Numbered from the stretch's first letter, positions 17,654 through 25,390 are shown. The stretch is 64,000 nt of DNA from DTWD01 sp963662965 (GCA_963662965.1 OY759970.1:1054001-1118000), one strand, 5' to 3'. The notes: generated from the letters alone by a model not told the origin. Translations and numbers: made by a program.

Positions 17654-18904
17654 CTAAGGATTGAGATCCACGGCGAGCAGCGTATCGCCGTTGCGCACGA
17701 AGAAGCGACCACCGGAGATGGCGGGGTAGGCGCGCACGACCGGCGGGAGCAACATGGCGCTCGCCACGGGTGCGTATGCGTCGGGCGACGCCTCGGCGAG
17801 CACCAGCTCGCCCGACTCGCGCATGATGACGAGCAGGTCGCCGGCCAGCGTCAGGCTCCCGGCGCCGTAGCGTCCGGTGTCCCACGCGACGTCTCCGGAA
17901 TCGAGCGCCACCGCACGGAGGCTTGGGCCGTACTCCTGTCGACCGTGGTACCCGTAGAGATAGCCGTCGTGGTGGACGCTCGTCGCGTAATGATTCGACA
18001 GCGCGTCATCCGACGTCCAGACCTCTTCCAGGGTCAGCCCCGCGACGCGGAAGACGCCGGCACCGGTGCCGTACTGCGCCGAGACAAAGACCCGCTCTCC
18101 AATGACGAGCGGCGTCGCCGCGTTTACCGAGGCGCGTATCCGCGCCCGCCAGCTTCGCTGAAACCGGGTGCGTCCGGTCGCGGGATCGAGCGCCACGAAA
18201 TTGTCTCGGGTGAAGAACAACGCATGCCGGACACCGCCGAACGTCGCCGCCACCGGCGATGAGTAGCTCGCCTCCTCCCCGGGGGCCGTCCACAGCACGT
18301 CACCCGAGCTGGCATCGAAGGCAACAATGCCGGCATCGGGGCCGCCGATGTTCGCGAGCACGCGACCGTCCTCGACCAGCGGCGAGCCGGCTGCCCCGAA
18401 GAACGCCTTGCGAAACCGAAACCGCGCGCGGGTGTCGACGCTCCAGAGACCGTTCCCGCTCTCGAGGTCGACCGCATGGAGCTGGCCCTGCGCGCCAAAG
18501 GTAAACACCCGACCATCGGCGACGACCGGCGACGAACGCGGGCCTTCGTCGAACCCAAAATCGTCGCGATACGTCGTCGCGTAGGCATATCGCCAGATCG
18601 GCTCTCCGGTCGCGGCATCGAATGCCTCAAGTACCTCTTCCCCTCCGACCCGGTGAAAGAGCACGAGCCGCGCGTCGGCCACGACCGGACCGGCGAAGCC
18701 GGCGCCGACCGATCGCCGCCAGAGCTCCGGCGGCACGCCGCCGGGCCAGCGTCTGGCGAGCGCCGGTCCGTCGTACTGGCCGTTGCGCTGCGGTCCGAGA
18801 AACTGTGGCCAATCCTGCGCCATCAACGACGCGCCAGCGGCCATGAGAACGACGTTCAGGCCGCGGCCAAACGCCGAGCGTCGAACGGCTCGCGACATCG
18901 TCAT
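17654..18904 (-). CDS. Exported PQQ-type beta-propeller protein
   Basis: This 416-residue protein has an N-terminal signal (GLNVVLMAAGASLMAQ). The mature start DWPQFLGPQRNG is the usual W..F.GP.RNG lead of this acidobacterial and planctomycete group. Propeller blades follow: EVLEAFDAATGEPIWRY, VVADGRVFTFGAQGQLHAVD, GIVAFDASSGDVLWTAPG and FVALDPATGRTRFQ. No dehydrogenase active-site Asp pair or cytochrome domain is seen, so it is probably a periplasmic binding or scaffold protein, not a quinoprotein enzyme. The start overlaps the end of the GNAT gene by 4 bp. Confidence 0.8.
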   Translation of the reverse strand: MTMSRAVRRSAFGRGLNVVLMAAGASLMAQDWPQFLGPQRNGQYDGPALARRWPGGVPPELWRRSVGAGFAGPVVADARLVLFHRVGGEEVLEAFDAATGEPIWRYAYATTYRDDFGFDEGPRSSPVVADGRVFTFGAQGQLHAVDLESGNGLWSVDTRARFRFRKAFFGAAGSPLVEDGRVLANIGGPDAGIVAFDASSGDVLWTAPGEEASYSSPVAATFGGVRHALFFTRDNFVALDPATGRTRFQRSWRARIRASVNAATPLVIGERVFVSAQYGTGAGVFRVAGLTLEEVWTSDDALSNHYATSVHHDGYLYGYHGRQEYGPSLRAVALDSGDVAWDTGRYGAGSLTLAGDLLVIMRESGELVLAEASPDAYAPVASAMLLPPVVRAYPAISGGRFFVRNGDTLLAVDLNP

Positions 18905-19512
18905 GAATGGATCTCGTTCGGCGTCGCGTCATTCATCGTACTGGCCGGATTGGCCACGCGCCATTCCTTAACCAATGTCGCGTACACCACGTGGTCGACG
19001 AAATGATCGTACAGCCACTCGGCATCACGAAGGAGGCCTTCTTGCCGAAATCCGAGGCGTGCCGGGATCGCGCGGCTCTTCCGATTCTCGACGGCGCATC
19101 GGATTTCGACGCGATTGAGGCGCGCCTCGTCGAATGCATGTGTGATCAACGCGCGGCACGATGCGGTCACCAGTCCGCGCCCCTGATACGCCTCACCGAT
19201 CCAATACCCGAGCGATGTCAAGCGGTTGCGCCAGTCGATCTGGTGATGCCCGACGATGCCGGCGATGTGGCCGTCGATCTTGATCGCCAGCTGCGCGCCG
19301 TTGTTTTGCGCCACCTGCGCCTGTGCGGCACGAATGAACGCGCGGGTGTCATCGACTCGACGAATGCTGTCGAGCCACGGCAACCATTCACGAAGGAAGC
19401 TCCGGCTCTTGTCGGTGAGCACGAACAGCTCGTCGGTATCCGACAACTCCAGCGGCGCCAGCGCGAATTGCTCGGCAACGGAAATCGTCTGCATGACGGT
19501 GAGTCGCGGCAC
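18901..19512 (-). CDS. GNAT N-acetyltransferase, RimJ/RimL type
   Basis: This 203-residue protein has LAPLELSDTDELF at the start, LGYWIGEAYQGRGLVTASCR (the acetyl-CoA pyrophosphate loop Q-G-R-G) near residue 120, and RVEIRCAVENRKSRAIPARLGF, the N..S.....LGF signature of RimL-type enzymes. It probably acetylates a protein alpha-amino group or small amine. The substrate is unknown. The ATG at 19512 lies inside a palindrome; the next ATG (19494) would give a slightly shorter protein. Confidence 0.88.
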   Translation of the reverse strand: MPRLTVMQTISVAEQFALAPLELSDTDELFVLTDKSRSFLREWLPWLDSIRRVDDTRAFIRAAQAQVAQNNGAQLAIKIDGHIAGIVGHHQIDWRNRLTSLGYWIGEAYQGRGLVTASCRALITHAFDEARLNRVEIRCAVENRKSRAIPARLGFRQEGLLRDAEWLYDHFVDHVVYATLVKEWRVANPASTMNDATPNEIHS

Positions 19513-19526
19513 CCGTCGGACGGGTG
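19510..19526. promoter_or_regulatory. 17-bp palindrome between divergent genes
   Basis: CACCCGTC-G-GACGGGTG is a perfect inverted repeat with 8-bp arms, 8 bp upstream of a TATACT (19535-19540) that could be the -10 of the STAS gene. It also covers the first codon of the divergent GNAT gene if that uses its ATG at 19512. It fits an operator for a dimeric repressor; no regulator candidate is adjacent. Confidence 0.4.
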
Positions 19527-19575
19527 TCAGCGATTATACTCAGCGAACCCTGAAGTCCAGGGCAGGCCCCGTCTC

Positions 19576-20010
19576 ATGAACACAGAGGTCGCAGACGACA
19601 TCGTGATCCTCCGCCCAGAAGGGCGTCTCACCATCGAAACCCACGGCGCGATCGGAGCGACCGTTCGCCGACACGTCGACGCCGGTCGTGTCAAACTGGT
19701 CATCAACCTTGCCCGGGTGCCCTACACCGACAGTATCAGCGTCGCCGAACTTGTTCGTGCCCACACCATTGCGTACCGAGCGGGTGGCCGCCTGTTGCTG
19801 GCCGACGTGCCCGACACGGTTCGAACGCTTTTGAGCATGACGCGCCTGAATACCGTGGTCGGCATCGCCCCGGCTGAGACCGATGCGATGCACATCTTGT
19901 CTAAGGCGCGCACAGCGCGCCTCCGCGGGAGCGGCGCGGGGCTCACGGGGTCCCCGCAAGCGACCGCGGCAGGGTTCGGGGCCGCCGGCCCCGACAAGGA
20001 GAGGTCGTGA
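19576..20010 (+). CDS. STAS-domain protein (anti-sigma factor antagonist-like)
   Basis: From the ATG at 19576 the protein has 144 residues. About 1-105 form a STAS domain: VADDIVILRPEGRLTIET, NLARVPYTDSISVAELVRAH (the D-S region that is phosphorylated in SpoIIAA-like proteins) and LLSMTRLNTVVGI. The last ~33 residues are translated from a GC-rich dispersed repeat and look like low-complexity filler. The stop overlaps the GTG of the next gene (GTGA). Pairing with an exported propeller gene is unexpected for a partner-switch regulator. Confidence 0.8.
   Translation: MNTEVADDIVILRPEGRLTIETHGAIGATVRRHVDAGRVKLVINLARVPYTDSISVAELVRAHTIAYRAGGRLLLADVPDTVRTLLSMTRLNTVVGIAPAETDAMHILSKARTARLRGSGAGLTGSPQATAAGFGAAGPDKERS
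19903..19993. repeat. GC-rich dispersed repeat, copy 2 (inside a gene)
   Basis: This is the best copy of the family: GGCGCGCACAGCGCGCC, CGCGGGAGCGGCGCGGGGCT, ACGGGGTCCCCG (palindrome), GGGTTCGGGGCCGCCGGCCCC. It lies within the last 36 codons of the STAS gene and has become coding sequence. Confidence 0.65.
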
Positions 20011-21293
20011 GGCGTCGTCACCAATTCGTGGTCCTGGGACTCACCGTGGGCCTATCAACATGCGCGTCGACGTCCGCTCGCCCCCAAGGTGCCGACCAGT
20101 CGGTCGGGATGGTCGCGGTCGCCGGCGAGGGTGCCAAGTACTGGACCCGGTGGCGCGGACCGTCCGGACAGGGTCTGGTCGCAGGCGGCGGTTATCCCGA
20201 CCGCTGGAGCGAGACCGATAACGTCGTGTGGCGCACGAGCGTGCCGGGCAGCGGCAATTCGTCCCCCGTCGTCTGGGGCGACTACATCTTTCTGACGACC
20301 GGGCGCAACAGTGGGCGGCGCCTCTTTGTCCAGGCCTATGACCGCACCACTGGCTCATTGCGGTGGGACACCGAGGTGGTGCCGGGCCGGCGGGAGCATG
20401 TGCACTCGAAGAATGGCCCAGCGTCGGCCACGCCGACGACCGATGGCGAACGGGTCTACGCCTCACTCGGCGGGCGCGGGATCGTGGCGCTCGACTTCGG
20501 CGGCAACATTCTCTGGCACACCGAGGTCGGCGCTATCAGCAACTACCATGGTCCGGCCGGCTCGCCGCTCCTGTACGGCGACCTACTCATCCTCTATCAA
20601 GACCAGAGCCGTGGCGGATTCGTCGCCGCCTACAAGACCGCGACCGGCCGCGAGGTGTGGCGCACCGCTCGACGCGCCAGCGTCGGCTGGGGTTCGCCGG
20701 TCGCGATCCGGGTCGGCGATCACGACGAGCTGGTCGTCAGCAGCCAGAACACCGTCAATGCCTACAACCCCGACACGGGACAGGAGCTGTGGCGATGCGG
20801 AGGGAATAGGTTCGAGGTGATTCCGACCCCCGTGGTCGCCGCCGGGCTCGTCTTCTGCACGTCCGGTCGGGCCGGTCCAACCTTGGCCATTCGCCCCGGA
20901 GGGCGGGGCGACGTCACGGATACACACGTCGTCTGGTCGACGTCGCGCGGCTCGCCGTTCGTCCCGTCGCCGATCGCCTACGGCGACTACCTCTACACGA
21001 TCAACGACATGTCGAGCATCATCACCTGCTTCGAGGCGGCCACCGGAACGGTGATGTGGCAGCAGCGGCTGGGACGGGCGGCGCGCGAGGGCATCTCCGC
21101 CTCACCGGTCGTGGTCGATGACAAGGTGTTCGTGACGAACGACGCGGGCATCACCTTCGTCCTTCGCACCGGACCGGAATTTGAGCTCCTCCACACCAAC
21201 GACATTGGAGCGCGCACGCTCGCTTCGCCGGCGCTCGTTGACGGGCGCTGGTACATCCGAACGGAAGACGAATTGATTGCGATAGGCAACTAA
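20007..21293 (+). CDS. Exported PQQ-type beta-propeller protein
   Basis: The GTG at 20007 overlaps the STAS stop and follows AAGGAGAGG. The 428-residue protein has a signal or lipoprotein-like N-terminus (FVVLGLTVGLSTCASTSA, with a possible lipobox Cys). The mature domain begins YWTRWRGPSGQG and carries about seven repeats such as LFVQAYDRTTGSLRWDTEV, GIVALDFGGNILWHTEVG, TVNAYNPDTGQELWRCGG and IITCFEAATGTVMWQQRLG. It resembles the protein at 17654-18904 in family and length. No redox motif is seen. A periplasmic assembly or binding role is inferred. Confidence 0.8.
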   Translation: MRRRHQFVVLGLTVGLSTCASTSARPQGADQSVGMVAVAGEGAKYWTRWRGPSGQGLVAGGGYPDRWSETDNVVWRTSVPGSGNSSPVVWGDYIFLTTGRNSGRRLFVQAYDRTTGSLRWDTEVVPGRREHVHSKNGPASATPTTDGERVYASLGGRGIVALDFGGNILWHTEVGAISNYHGPAGSPLLYGDLLILYQDQSRGGFVAAYKTATGREVWRTARRASVGWGSPVAIRVGDHDELVVSSQNTVNAYNPDTGQELWRCGGNRFEVIPTPVVAAGLVFCTSGRAGPTLAIRPGGRGDVTDTHVVWSTSRGSPFVPSPIAYGDYLYTINDMSSIITCFEAATGTVMWQQRLGRAAREGISASPVVVDDKVFVTNDAGITFVLRTGPEFELLHTNDIGARTLASPALVDGRWYIRTEDELIAIGN

Positions 21294-21304
21294 TTAGCGT
21301 ACAC

Positions 21305-21371
21305 ACCGCGCGCGCGCGCGGGAGCGGCGGGGCTATGGGGCCCCTGCAAGCGACGGCGGCGGGACGGGAAG
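21305..21371. repeat. GC-rich dispersed repeat, copy 3
   Basis: It starts 12 bp after the propeller gene stop with alternating CG/GC, then GGGAGCGGCGGGGCTATGGGG, CCCCTGCAAGCGACGGCGGCGGG, matching copy 2 block by block but lacking its last block. Confidence 0.55.
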
Positions 21372-21511
21372 ACCGCTTGGCTATAACGCGTTTCGTTAGT
21401 GCGTAGCGGGCGCGTGTGGGCCCGTGCACGCGTGCGGCAGCCACGGCCGGGGCGTTCGAGCCCGCCCGGTCCTCCGGGCGGCGGCCTTCGCAGGTTCGGG
21501 CGGCTCAGCAG

Positions 21512-21607
21512 CTGGTCTCTCGGAAGAATCCGTCGGAGGAACCGCCACTCGGCCCCTGAAAGTGGCACCTCTGCCGCCGTGACGACGCGGATTCCGAGAG
21601 AGACCAG
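21512..21607. repeat. Long imperfect hairpin, about 96 bp
   Basis: CTGGTCTCTCGG at 21512 pairs with CCGAGAGAGACCAG ending at 21607, followed inward by ATCCG/CGGAT and GCCACT/AGTGGC (21544-21549 with 21561-21566). The rest of 21372-21730 holds no gene. This could be a structured RNA, a MITE or an unusual terminator. I could not match it to a named riboswitch class. Confidence 0.5.
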
Positions 21608-21730
21608 TGTTGGGCCGCTCGCTCGGCGATGCCGTTCGAACCTGTCTGGCGTCGGGGTCGAAGAACGGGCGTTATGTTGACAAGGGGAGTCTAGTAGCGC
21701 CTCTCGTTACAAAACTAAGGAGAGGGAGTC

Positions 21731-22012
21731 ATGCTGTACATGATGGAGTGGTCACTGAAAGCAGATGGTTACGACAAGGCACACAATAGATTTCTTGAAG
21801 AGGCAGCGCCAATGCCTGAGGGGTCAACGTTACTTGGTCGTTGGCACGCCCCGGGATCCGTGAATGGATGGCTGTTGGTTGAAACGGATAAACCGGAGAC
21901 GGTGTATGTCCATGCCGCAGAATGGGGCGACGTCGTTGATTGGGAAACCACGCCGGTCTTCACTGATGAGCAGGCGGGTGCATCAAGCGTGGAAGGACGT
22001 GGGCGGCGGTAA
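21731..22012 (+). CDS. DUF3303 domain protein
   Basis: This 93-residue protein begins MLYMMEWSLKADGYDKAHNRFLEE and has PMPEGSTLLGRWHAPGS, YVHAAEWGDVVDWETTPVFTDEQA, the whole DUF3303 pattern. A GGAGAGGG Shine-Dalgarno precedes the ATG. Function is unknown; the fold is a small ferredoxin-like (dimeric alpha/beta barrel type) domain. The codon use is more AT-rich than the neighbours. It is the last gene before the mobile island, and the tail after TDEQA may be altered. Confidence 0.85.
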   Translation: MLYMMEWSLKADGYDKAHNRFLEEAAPMPEGSTLLGRWHAPGSVNGWLLVETDKPETVYVHAAEWGDVVDWETTPVFTDEQAGASSVEGRGRR

Positions 22013-22062
22013 ACGAGTGTCGAATCGTCACTAAGTGTCCGCGCAGGAATAACTCCCCATTT

Positions 22063-22977
22063 TCAACAGCGGGGTTGGAGCGTGTAGTTCCAGGCGGGCA
22101 GGGGTTCGAGCTCCTCCAGAGCCAGCGTGTTCATGTCTGCCGCCGCGATCTTGATGCCCTTCACATAGGATCGGCGAACCAGGTGAGCACGAACGCGGAG
22201 TCCGGTTGAGGTGCGCGTCGTTCGGAGGTAGTTGAGAATCGTGTCATAGCTGTCGAGCGGCTTGCCAGCCCAGTTCTTGCTCACCTCGCTGAACAGTCGA
22301 TGCTCGATCGGGTTCCACTTCGAGGCTCCCGGCGGGTAGTGAGCGACGGTGATCGACAGGCCATGTCGGTCGCAGAGGCTGCGCTGGAGCCCGAACTTCC
22401 AAGCGCGGCATCTGGCGCCGTTGCTTCCTCCGCCATCGGCGAGGATCGCCAGTTCGCGGGACCCGGGGTAGCGCGTCGCGCCTTCGGTGCGCCACCACTG
22501 CTCGATGGCGTCCACGGCGAACGACGGGGTGTCGTAGGTCGTGCCGACGAACATCGTGCCGCGATTGGCCTGCAGGTCATAGATGCCGTAGGGAATCGCG
22601 ATCCCCTCGGCCTCGGACCGGAAGTCGTGGTCGTTGACAACCACGGGCGCACGATTCCAGGCGACGCCCGCGTTCTTGAAGTGGCCAACCAGTTCTTTCT
22701 TCTTGGTATCCACGCTGATGATCGGCGCCGCGTCAGTGACGAAACGCTCCCGAAGCGAGGCGATTTGCTCGAATTGCTCATTCCGCCGTGCCGGCGAGCC
22801 AGTGGAGCGTTTCTTCTGATTGACGCGCAAGGAGAACCCCAACTGCGTGAGCAGCCTGGCCACGGTGCGTGGGCCCACGCTGATGCCAAGCGACTGCAGC
22901 TCGGCGGCGATCTTCTCGGTGGTCCTTCGGGTCCATTTCAACCCGGACATGGGGTCGCCCGCCGTCTCGTGCGTCAT
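22063..22977 (-). CDS. ISAzo13-like transposase, DDE domain (frameshift product part 2)
   Basis: The domain opens THETAGDPMSGLKWTRRTTEK, runs through RLLTQLGFSLRVNQKKR, and has the acidic triad ISVDTKKKELVGHF (D), LADGGGSNG (D) and WNPIEHRLFSEVS (E). In intact relatives this is continuous with the preceding basic region. Here that region sits in the other frame, and a -1 shift at the A8 run (23010-23017) joins the two in the correct alignment. Independent initiation at 22977 would lose residues preceding the DDE fold. Confidence 0.85.
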   Translation of the reverse strand: MTHETAGDPMSGLKWTRRTTEKIAAELQSLGISVGPRTVARLLTQLGFSLRVNQKKRSTGSPARRNEQFEQIASLRERFVTDAAPIISVDTKKKELVGHFKNAGVAWNRAPVVVNDHDFRSEAEGIAIPYGIYDLQANRGTMFVGTTYDTPSFAVDAIEQWWRTEGATRYPGSRELAILADGGGSNGARCRAWKFGLQRSLCDRHGLSITVAHYPPGASKWNPIEHRLFSEVSKNWAGKPLDSYDTILNYLRTTRTSTGLRVRAHLVRRSYVKGIKIAAADMNTLALEELEPLPAWNYTLQPRC

Positions 22978-23801
22978 CAGCTCGTCGATGCGCGCGATGA
23001 CCGCTGGCGTTTTTTTTCCACCGGTCGGCGTCCGGCGCCAGCCCGGCGGACACGCTCGACAGTCACATCGCGGTCCAGGAGGTGGTGCCGCCCGCGGGCC
23101 ACGGTCCCCGCGTCCAGCCCCAGCAGGTCGGCGATCGCCTGGTCGCCTCCGTGGCCCATCTTGAGCGACTCCAGGCCGGCGTACAGGCGTCGCTGTTGCT
23201 CATCGAGCAGGCTGAAAAACAGCACAATCGATGCCTTGAGCTCATCGGGGAGGACATCGACGTGCGGCAGCCGCCCCCCGAGTGGGGTCGCCGCGTCACG
23301 GACCCGGCGCGCGGTGAGCTGAGCGTCCCTCGTGGCGGTATCGGGGGAACAGTACAGATAGCGCCCGGCGAAGGACGCACGCGCCAGCTTCTGCTGACGG
23401 ACCAGCCTCAGCAACGCCCCCTTCACCTCCACGTTGAGGACCCCCTCGAGCTCGGCCACGAAAAATCCGGCGTCGGCCTCCTGGACCAGCGCTTCCGCGG
23501 TGGCCAGCAATGTCCCGCGCCGCGAAAACCACACCGAGCGATACGACCACAGGCCCCACGCATCGTACTGGGGGATATCGGCCAACGTGTAATATCGCCC
23601 GCGGTGGGAGTAGCTGGTCTGATAGGACAGCTCCGCCAGCTTCCGGAAGATCGTGATGTCCGCTGCGCTCCCCAGGACGTCTTTCAGCTCGGTCATCGTG
23701 GCGATCTTCTGCTTCCGCAACAACGTGGTGAGGTCCCGCGCGCGATAGTGTTCGGTTCGCATAATGATAGAGTAATACCTGCAAAGGAGATACTCTATCA
23801 T
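22977..23801 (-). CDS. ISAzo13-like transposase upstream frame with N-terminal winged-helix-like domain
   Basis: This frame of up to 274 residues starts at 23801 or, more likely, at 23762 (MRTEHYRARDLTTLLRKQ). Residues ~15-140 look like a DNA-binding module (TLLRKQKIATMTELKDVLGS, TIFRKLAELSYQTSYSHRGRYYTL) not seen in standard ISAzo13 transposases as I know them. Residues ~200-260 (GHGGDQAIADLLGLDAGTVARGRHHL) are the HTH that normally precedes the DDE domain. It ends out of frame 30 codons before that domain, after the A8 run, so frameshifting is needed for the full protein. Confidence 0.7.
   Translation of the reverse strand: MIEYLLCRYYSIIMRTEHYRARDLTTLLRKQKIATMTELKDVLGSAADITIFRKLAELSYQTSYSHRGRYYTLADIPQYDAWGLWSYRSVWFSRRGTLLATAEALVQEADAGFFVAELEGVLNVEVKGALLRLVRQQKLARASFAGRYLYCSPDTATRDAQLTARRVRDAATPLGGRLPHVDVLPDELKASIVLFFSLLDEQQRRLYAGLESLKMGHGGDQAIADLLGLDAGTVARGRHHLLDRDVTVERVRRAGAGRRPVEKKRQRSSRASTS
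23010..23017 (-). promoter_or_regulatory. A8 slippery site for -1 ribosomal frameshifting
   Basis: On the minus strand the sequence reads GTG GAA AAA AAA CGC. A slip of one base back gives GAA AAA AAA ACG CCA GCG, leading straight into the DDE frame (TPAVIARIDELM). The A_AAA_AAA heptamer is a classic IS frameshift signal. No decision on a downstream stimulatory stem is possible by eye. Confidence 0.75.
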
Positions 23802-23802
23802 T
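23763..23802. promoter_or_regulatory. 12-bp inverted repeat at the transposase start
   Basis: AATGATAGAGTA (23763-23774) and TACTCTATCATT (23791-23802) are perfect inverted repeats 16 bp apart. They flank the two candidate start codons of the transposase. It may be an operator for the element's own HTH domain, or a leader hairpin limiting translation. Confidence 0.55.
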
Positions 23803-23950
23803 ACCTTGCTACCTCGCCGCGGGTGGCCATCGGTGCTACAGGCTACAATTTCAGGGTCGAGAGGGCCGGCGGACTCAACTCGGTGGAAACCCGTCAGCTA
23901 GAATTCCGCCAACAACACTGGAGTTATTTCTGCGCGAACCCTAAGCGATC

Positions 23951-24967
23951 GTGGCTGACCCCAAGGGCGTGATCGTGGCCGGTGAGACGCGGTACAAGGC
24001 GGCTGTCTTGATCGGGTGGACGGCGGCGCCGGTGGTCACCATCCCTGCTCGCCAGGCGCGCGCCTACAGATTGGTCGACAACCGGACGTCCGAACTGACG
24101 TCCTGGGACACGGACCTACTTCCTGATGAGCTCGCCGGGCTGAACGACCTGGACATCTTCTCGTTCGACGATGTATTGCCGCTGGCGGCAACGGCCGGCA
24201 AGACGGACCCGGACGACATCCCTGAGACGCCGAAGAACCCCGTCTCTCGAGTCGGGGACATCTGGACACTCGGGAAGCACCGCCTGATGTGCGGGGACGC
24301 CACGAAGCCGGAGCATGTCGAGCGGCTCCTGGACGGTGCCGAGCCTGACCTGATGGTGACCGATCCTCCCTACGGCGTGAACTACGACTCCATGTGGCGC
24401 TACACGACCGGGATTAGCACGAAAGGGATCGCGACAGGGAAATCCGCAAACGATGACAATGCCGACTGGCAGGCCGCGTATACGCTCTTCCCGGGGAACA
24501 TTGCTTACGTGTGGATGTCAAGCCTCGCCCTTCCGGTCGCGGCCGGCGGGCTCGCCGCCTGCGGATTTATCCCACGCTCCTTGATCATCTGGGACAAGGG
24601 GCACATCGTCATCGGACGAGGGCACTACCACTGGAGGCACGAGAGCTGCTGGTACGCCGTCAAGAAGGGCGGAAAGGCCAACTGGAAGGGCGACCGGAAA
24701 GCGTCGACCCTCTGGGAGATTGATAACCCTCGGAAATCTGAGACGGGCCACTCGGCCCAAAAGCCTGTCGAGTGTATGCAGAGGGCCATCCATAACCACA
24801 GGGGTGATGTCTACGATCCGTTCGTCGGGTCGGGCACGACGGTCATCGCCGGCGAGCAGGAGGGGCGCAGCGTCTACGCGCTCGAGATCGAGCCCGCGTA
24901 CGTCGACGTGACGGTCAGGAGGTGGGAAGACTTTACCGGAAAGAAGGCCAAGCGGAAGGGAGGATGA
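23951..24967 (+). CDS. ParB-N/DNA methyltransferase, 5'-truncated
   Basis: The open frame starts 6 bp after the IS end (GTG 23951). It lacks the first ~40 residues of the ParB-like nuclease domain, which is entered at VIVAGETRYKAAVLIGW. After LVDNRTSE comes a linker, then a beta-class N4/N6 methyltransferase: VTDPPYGVNY (DPPY, residues 138-141), a target-recognition stretch, SAQKPVECM, and FVGSGTT (about 295-301). Such fusions are typical of phages and integrative plasmids, where they modify the element's DNA. It is followed by four small co-directional genes. The missing N-terminus makes activity uncertain. Confidence 0.8.
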   Translation: MADPKGVIVAGETRYKAAVLIGWTAAPVVTIPARQARAYRLVDNRTSELTSWDTDLLPDELAGLNDLDIFSFDDVLPLAATAGKTDPDDIPETPKNPVSRVGDIWTLGKHRLMCGDATKPEHVERLLDGAEPDLMVTDPPYGVNYDSMWRYTTGISTKGIATGKSANDDNADWQAAYTLFPGNIAYVWMSSLALPVAAGGLAACGFIPRSLIIWDKGHIVIGRGHYHWRHESCWYAVKKGGKANWKGDRKASTLWEIDNPRKSETGHSAQKPVECMQRAIHNHRGDVYDPFVGSGTTVIAGEQEGRSVYALEIEPAYVDVTVRRWEDFTGKKAKRKGG

Positions 24968-24971
24968 ACGC

Positions 24972-25223
24972 ATGGCACTGATTGGATCATCGTCCAGTTT
25001 CGTGTTGGCCCGTTACGGAAAGACCAGCCGGTGTAGCGAGTGCCTCAAGGAGATCCCCGCGCACAGCTACGCTCTCGTTTCCTCTCGGTCTGGTCGCGTG
25101 GTCAAGCGAGTGTGTTCGGATGCGTGCCGGGAGGTCTTTGACGACCGTTTCTGGCAGGAGCGCGCCGATGACAGACAGGCAGACCGGCCGGAAGGCGACC
25201 AAAACCACAGGAGAGTGCCATGA
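24972..25223 (+). CDS. Small zinc-finger-like protein of the methyltransferase module
   Basis: This 83-residue protein has CSEC near residue 21 and CSDAC near residue 48, the two knuckles of a treble-clef or zinc-ribbon fold (C..C...C...C), with basic residues between. It starts 5 bp after the methyltransferase stop, with GGGAGG upstream, and overlaps the next frame by 4 bp. The function is unknown; a DNA- or protein-binding accessory of the mobile module is likely. Confidence 0.65.
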   Translation: MALIGSSSSFVLARYGKTSRCSECLKEIPAHSYALVSSRSGRVVKRVCSDACREVFDDRFWQERADDRQADRPEGDQNHRRVP

Positions 25224-25390
25224 TTGAAGCGGTAATGCTATTCGTAGCGGTCTATATCCTCTCAGGAGTGTTCGTCACCAGGCGGATTTCCCGAAACATC
25301 ACGGATCACGGCGGTCGGATCGCCAATCTTGAGGCGGTGAGTCACCGTAGACCGTACGCCGAAGTCAAGGCCGAAGGTCAATACAAGTGA
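25220..25390 (+). CDS. Small single-span membrane protein
   Basis: This 56-residue protein begins MIEAVMLFVAVYILSGVFVT, one hydrophobic segment, followed by a polar tail (HGGRIANLEAVSHRR). CAGGAGAG precedes the ATG, which overlaps the previous stop by 4 bp. Such proteins are common next to phage and plasmid DNA genes (holin-like or unknown). No family is recognised. Confidence 0.55.
   Translation: MIEAVMLFVAVYILSGVFVTRRISRNITDHGGRIANLEAVSHRRPYAEVKAEGQYK

Larger units (their letters stand above)
22031..23945 (-). mobile_element. ISAzo13-like insertion sequence with complete terminal inverted repeats
   Basis: The terminal inverted repeats 22031-22056 and 23920-23945 match at 22 of 26 positions (core CGCGCAG-AATAACTCC). 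Between them are two minus-strand frames joined by an A8 slippery run, the DDE part being ISAzo13/Rhodopirellula-type. No target duplication is obvious in the flanks. The right end cuts the 5' end of a methyltransferase gene, but the left flank is unrelated (DUF3303), so the insertion was followed by deletion or rearrangement. Confidence 0.85.

Noticed and set aside
18907..19575. Upstream part of the frame containing the STAS gene
   Set aside because: It is antisense to the GNAT gene, and the STAS domain starts properly at 19576.
21512..21607. Riboswitch call (glycine-type) for the hairpin
   Set aside because: The conserved aptamer elements are not all present in order; only a hairpin is supported.
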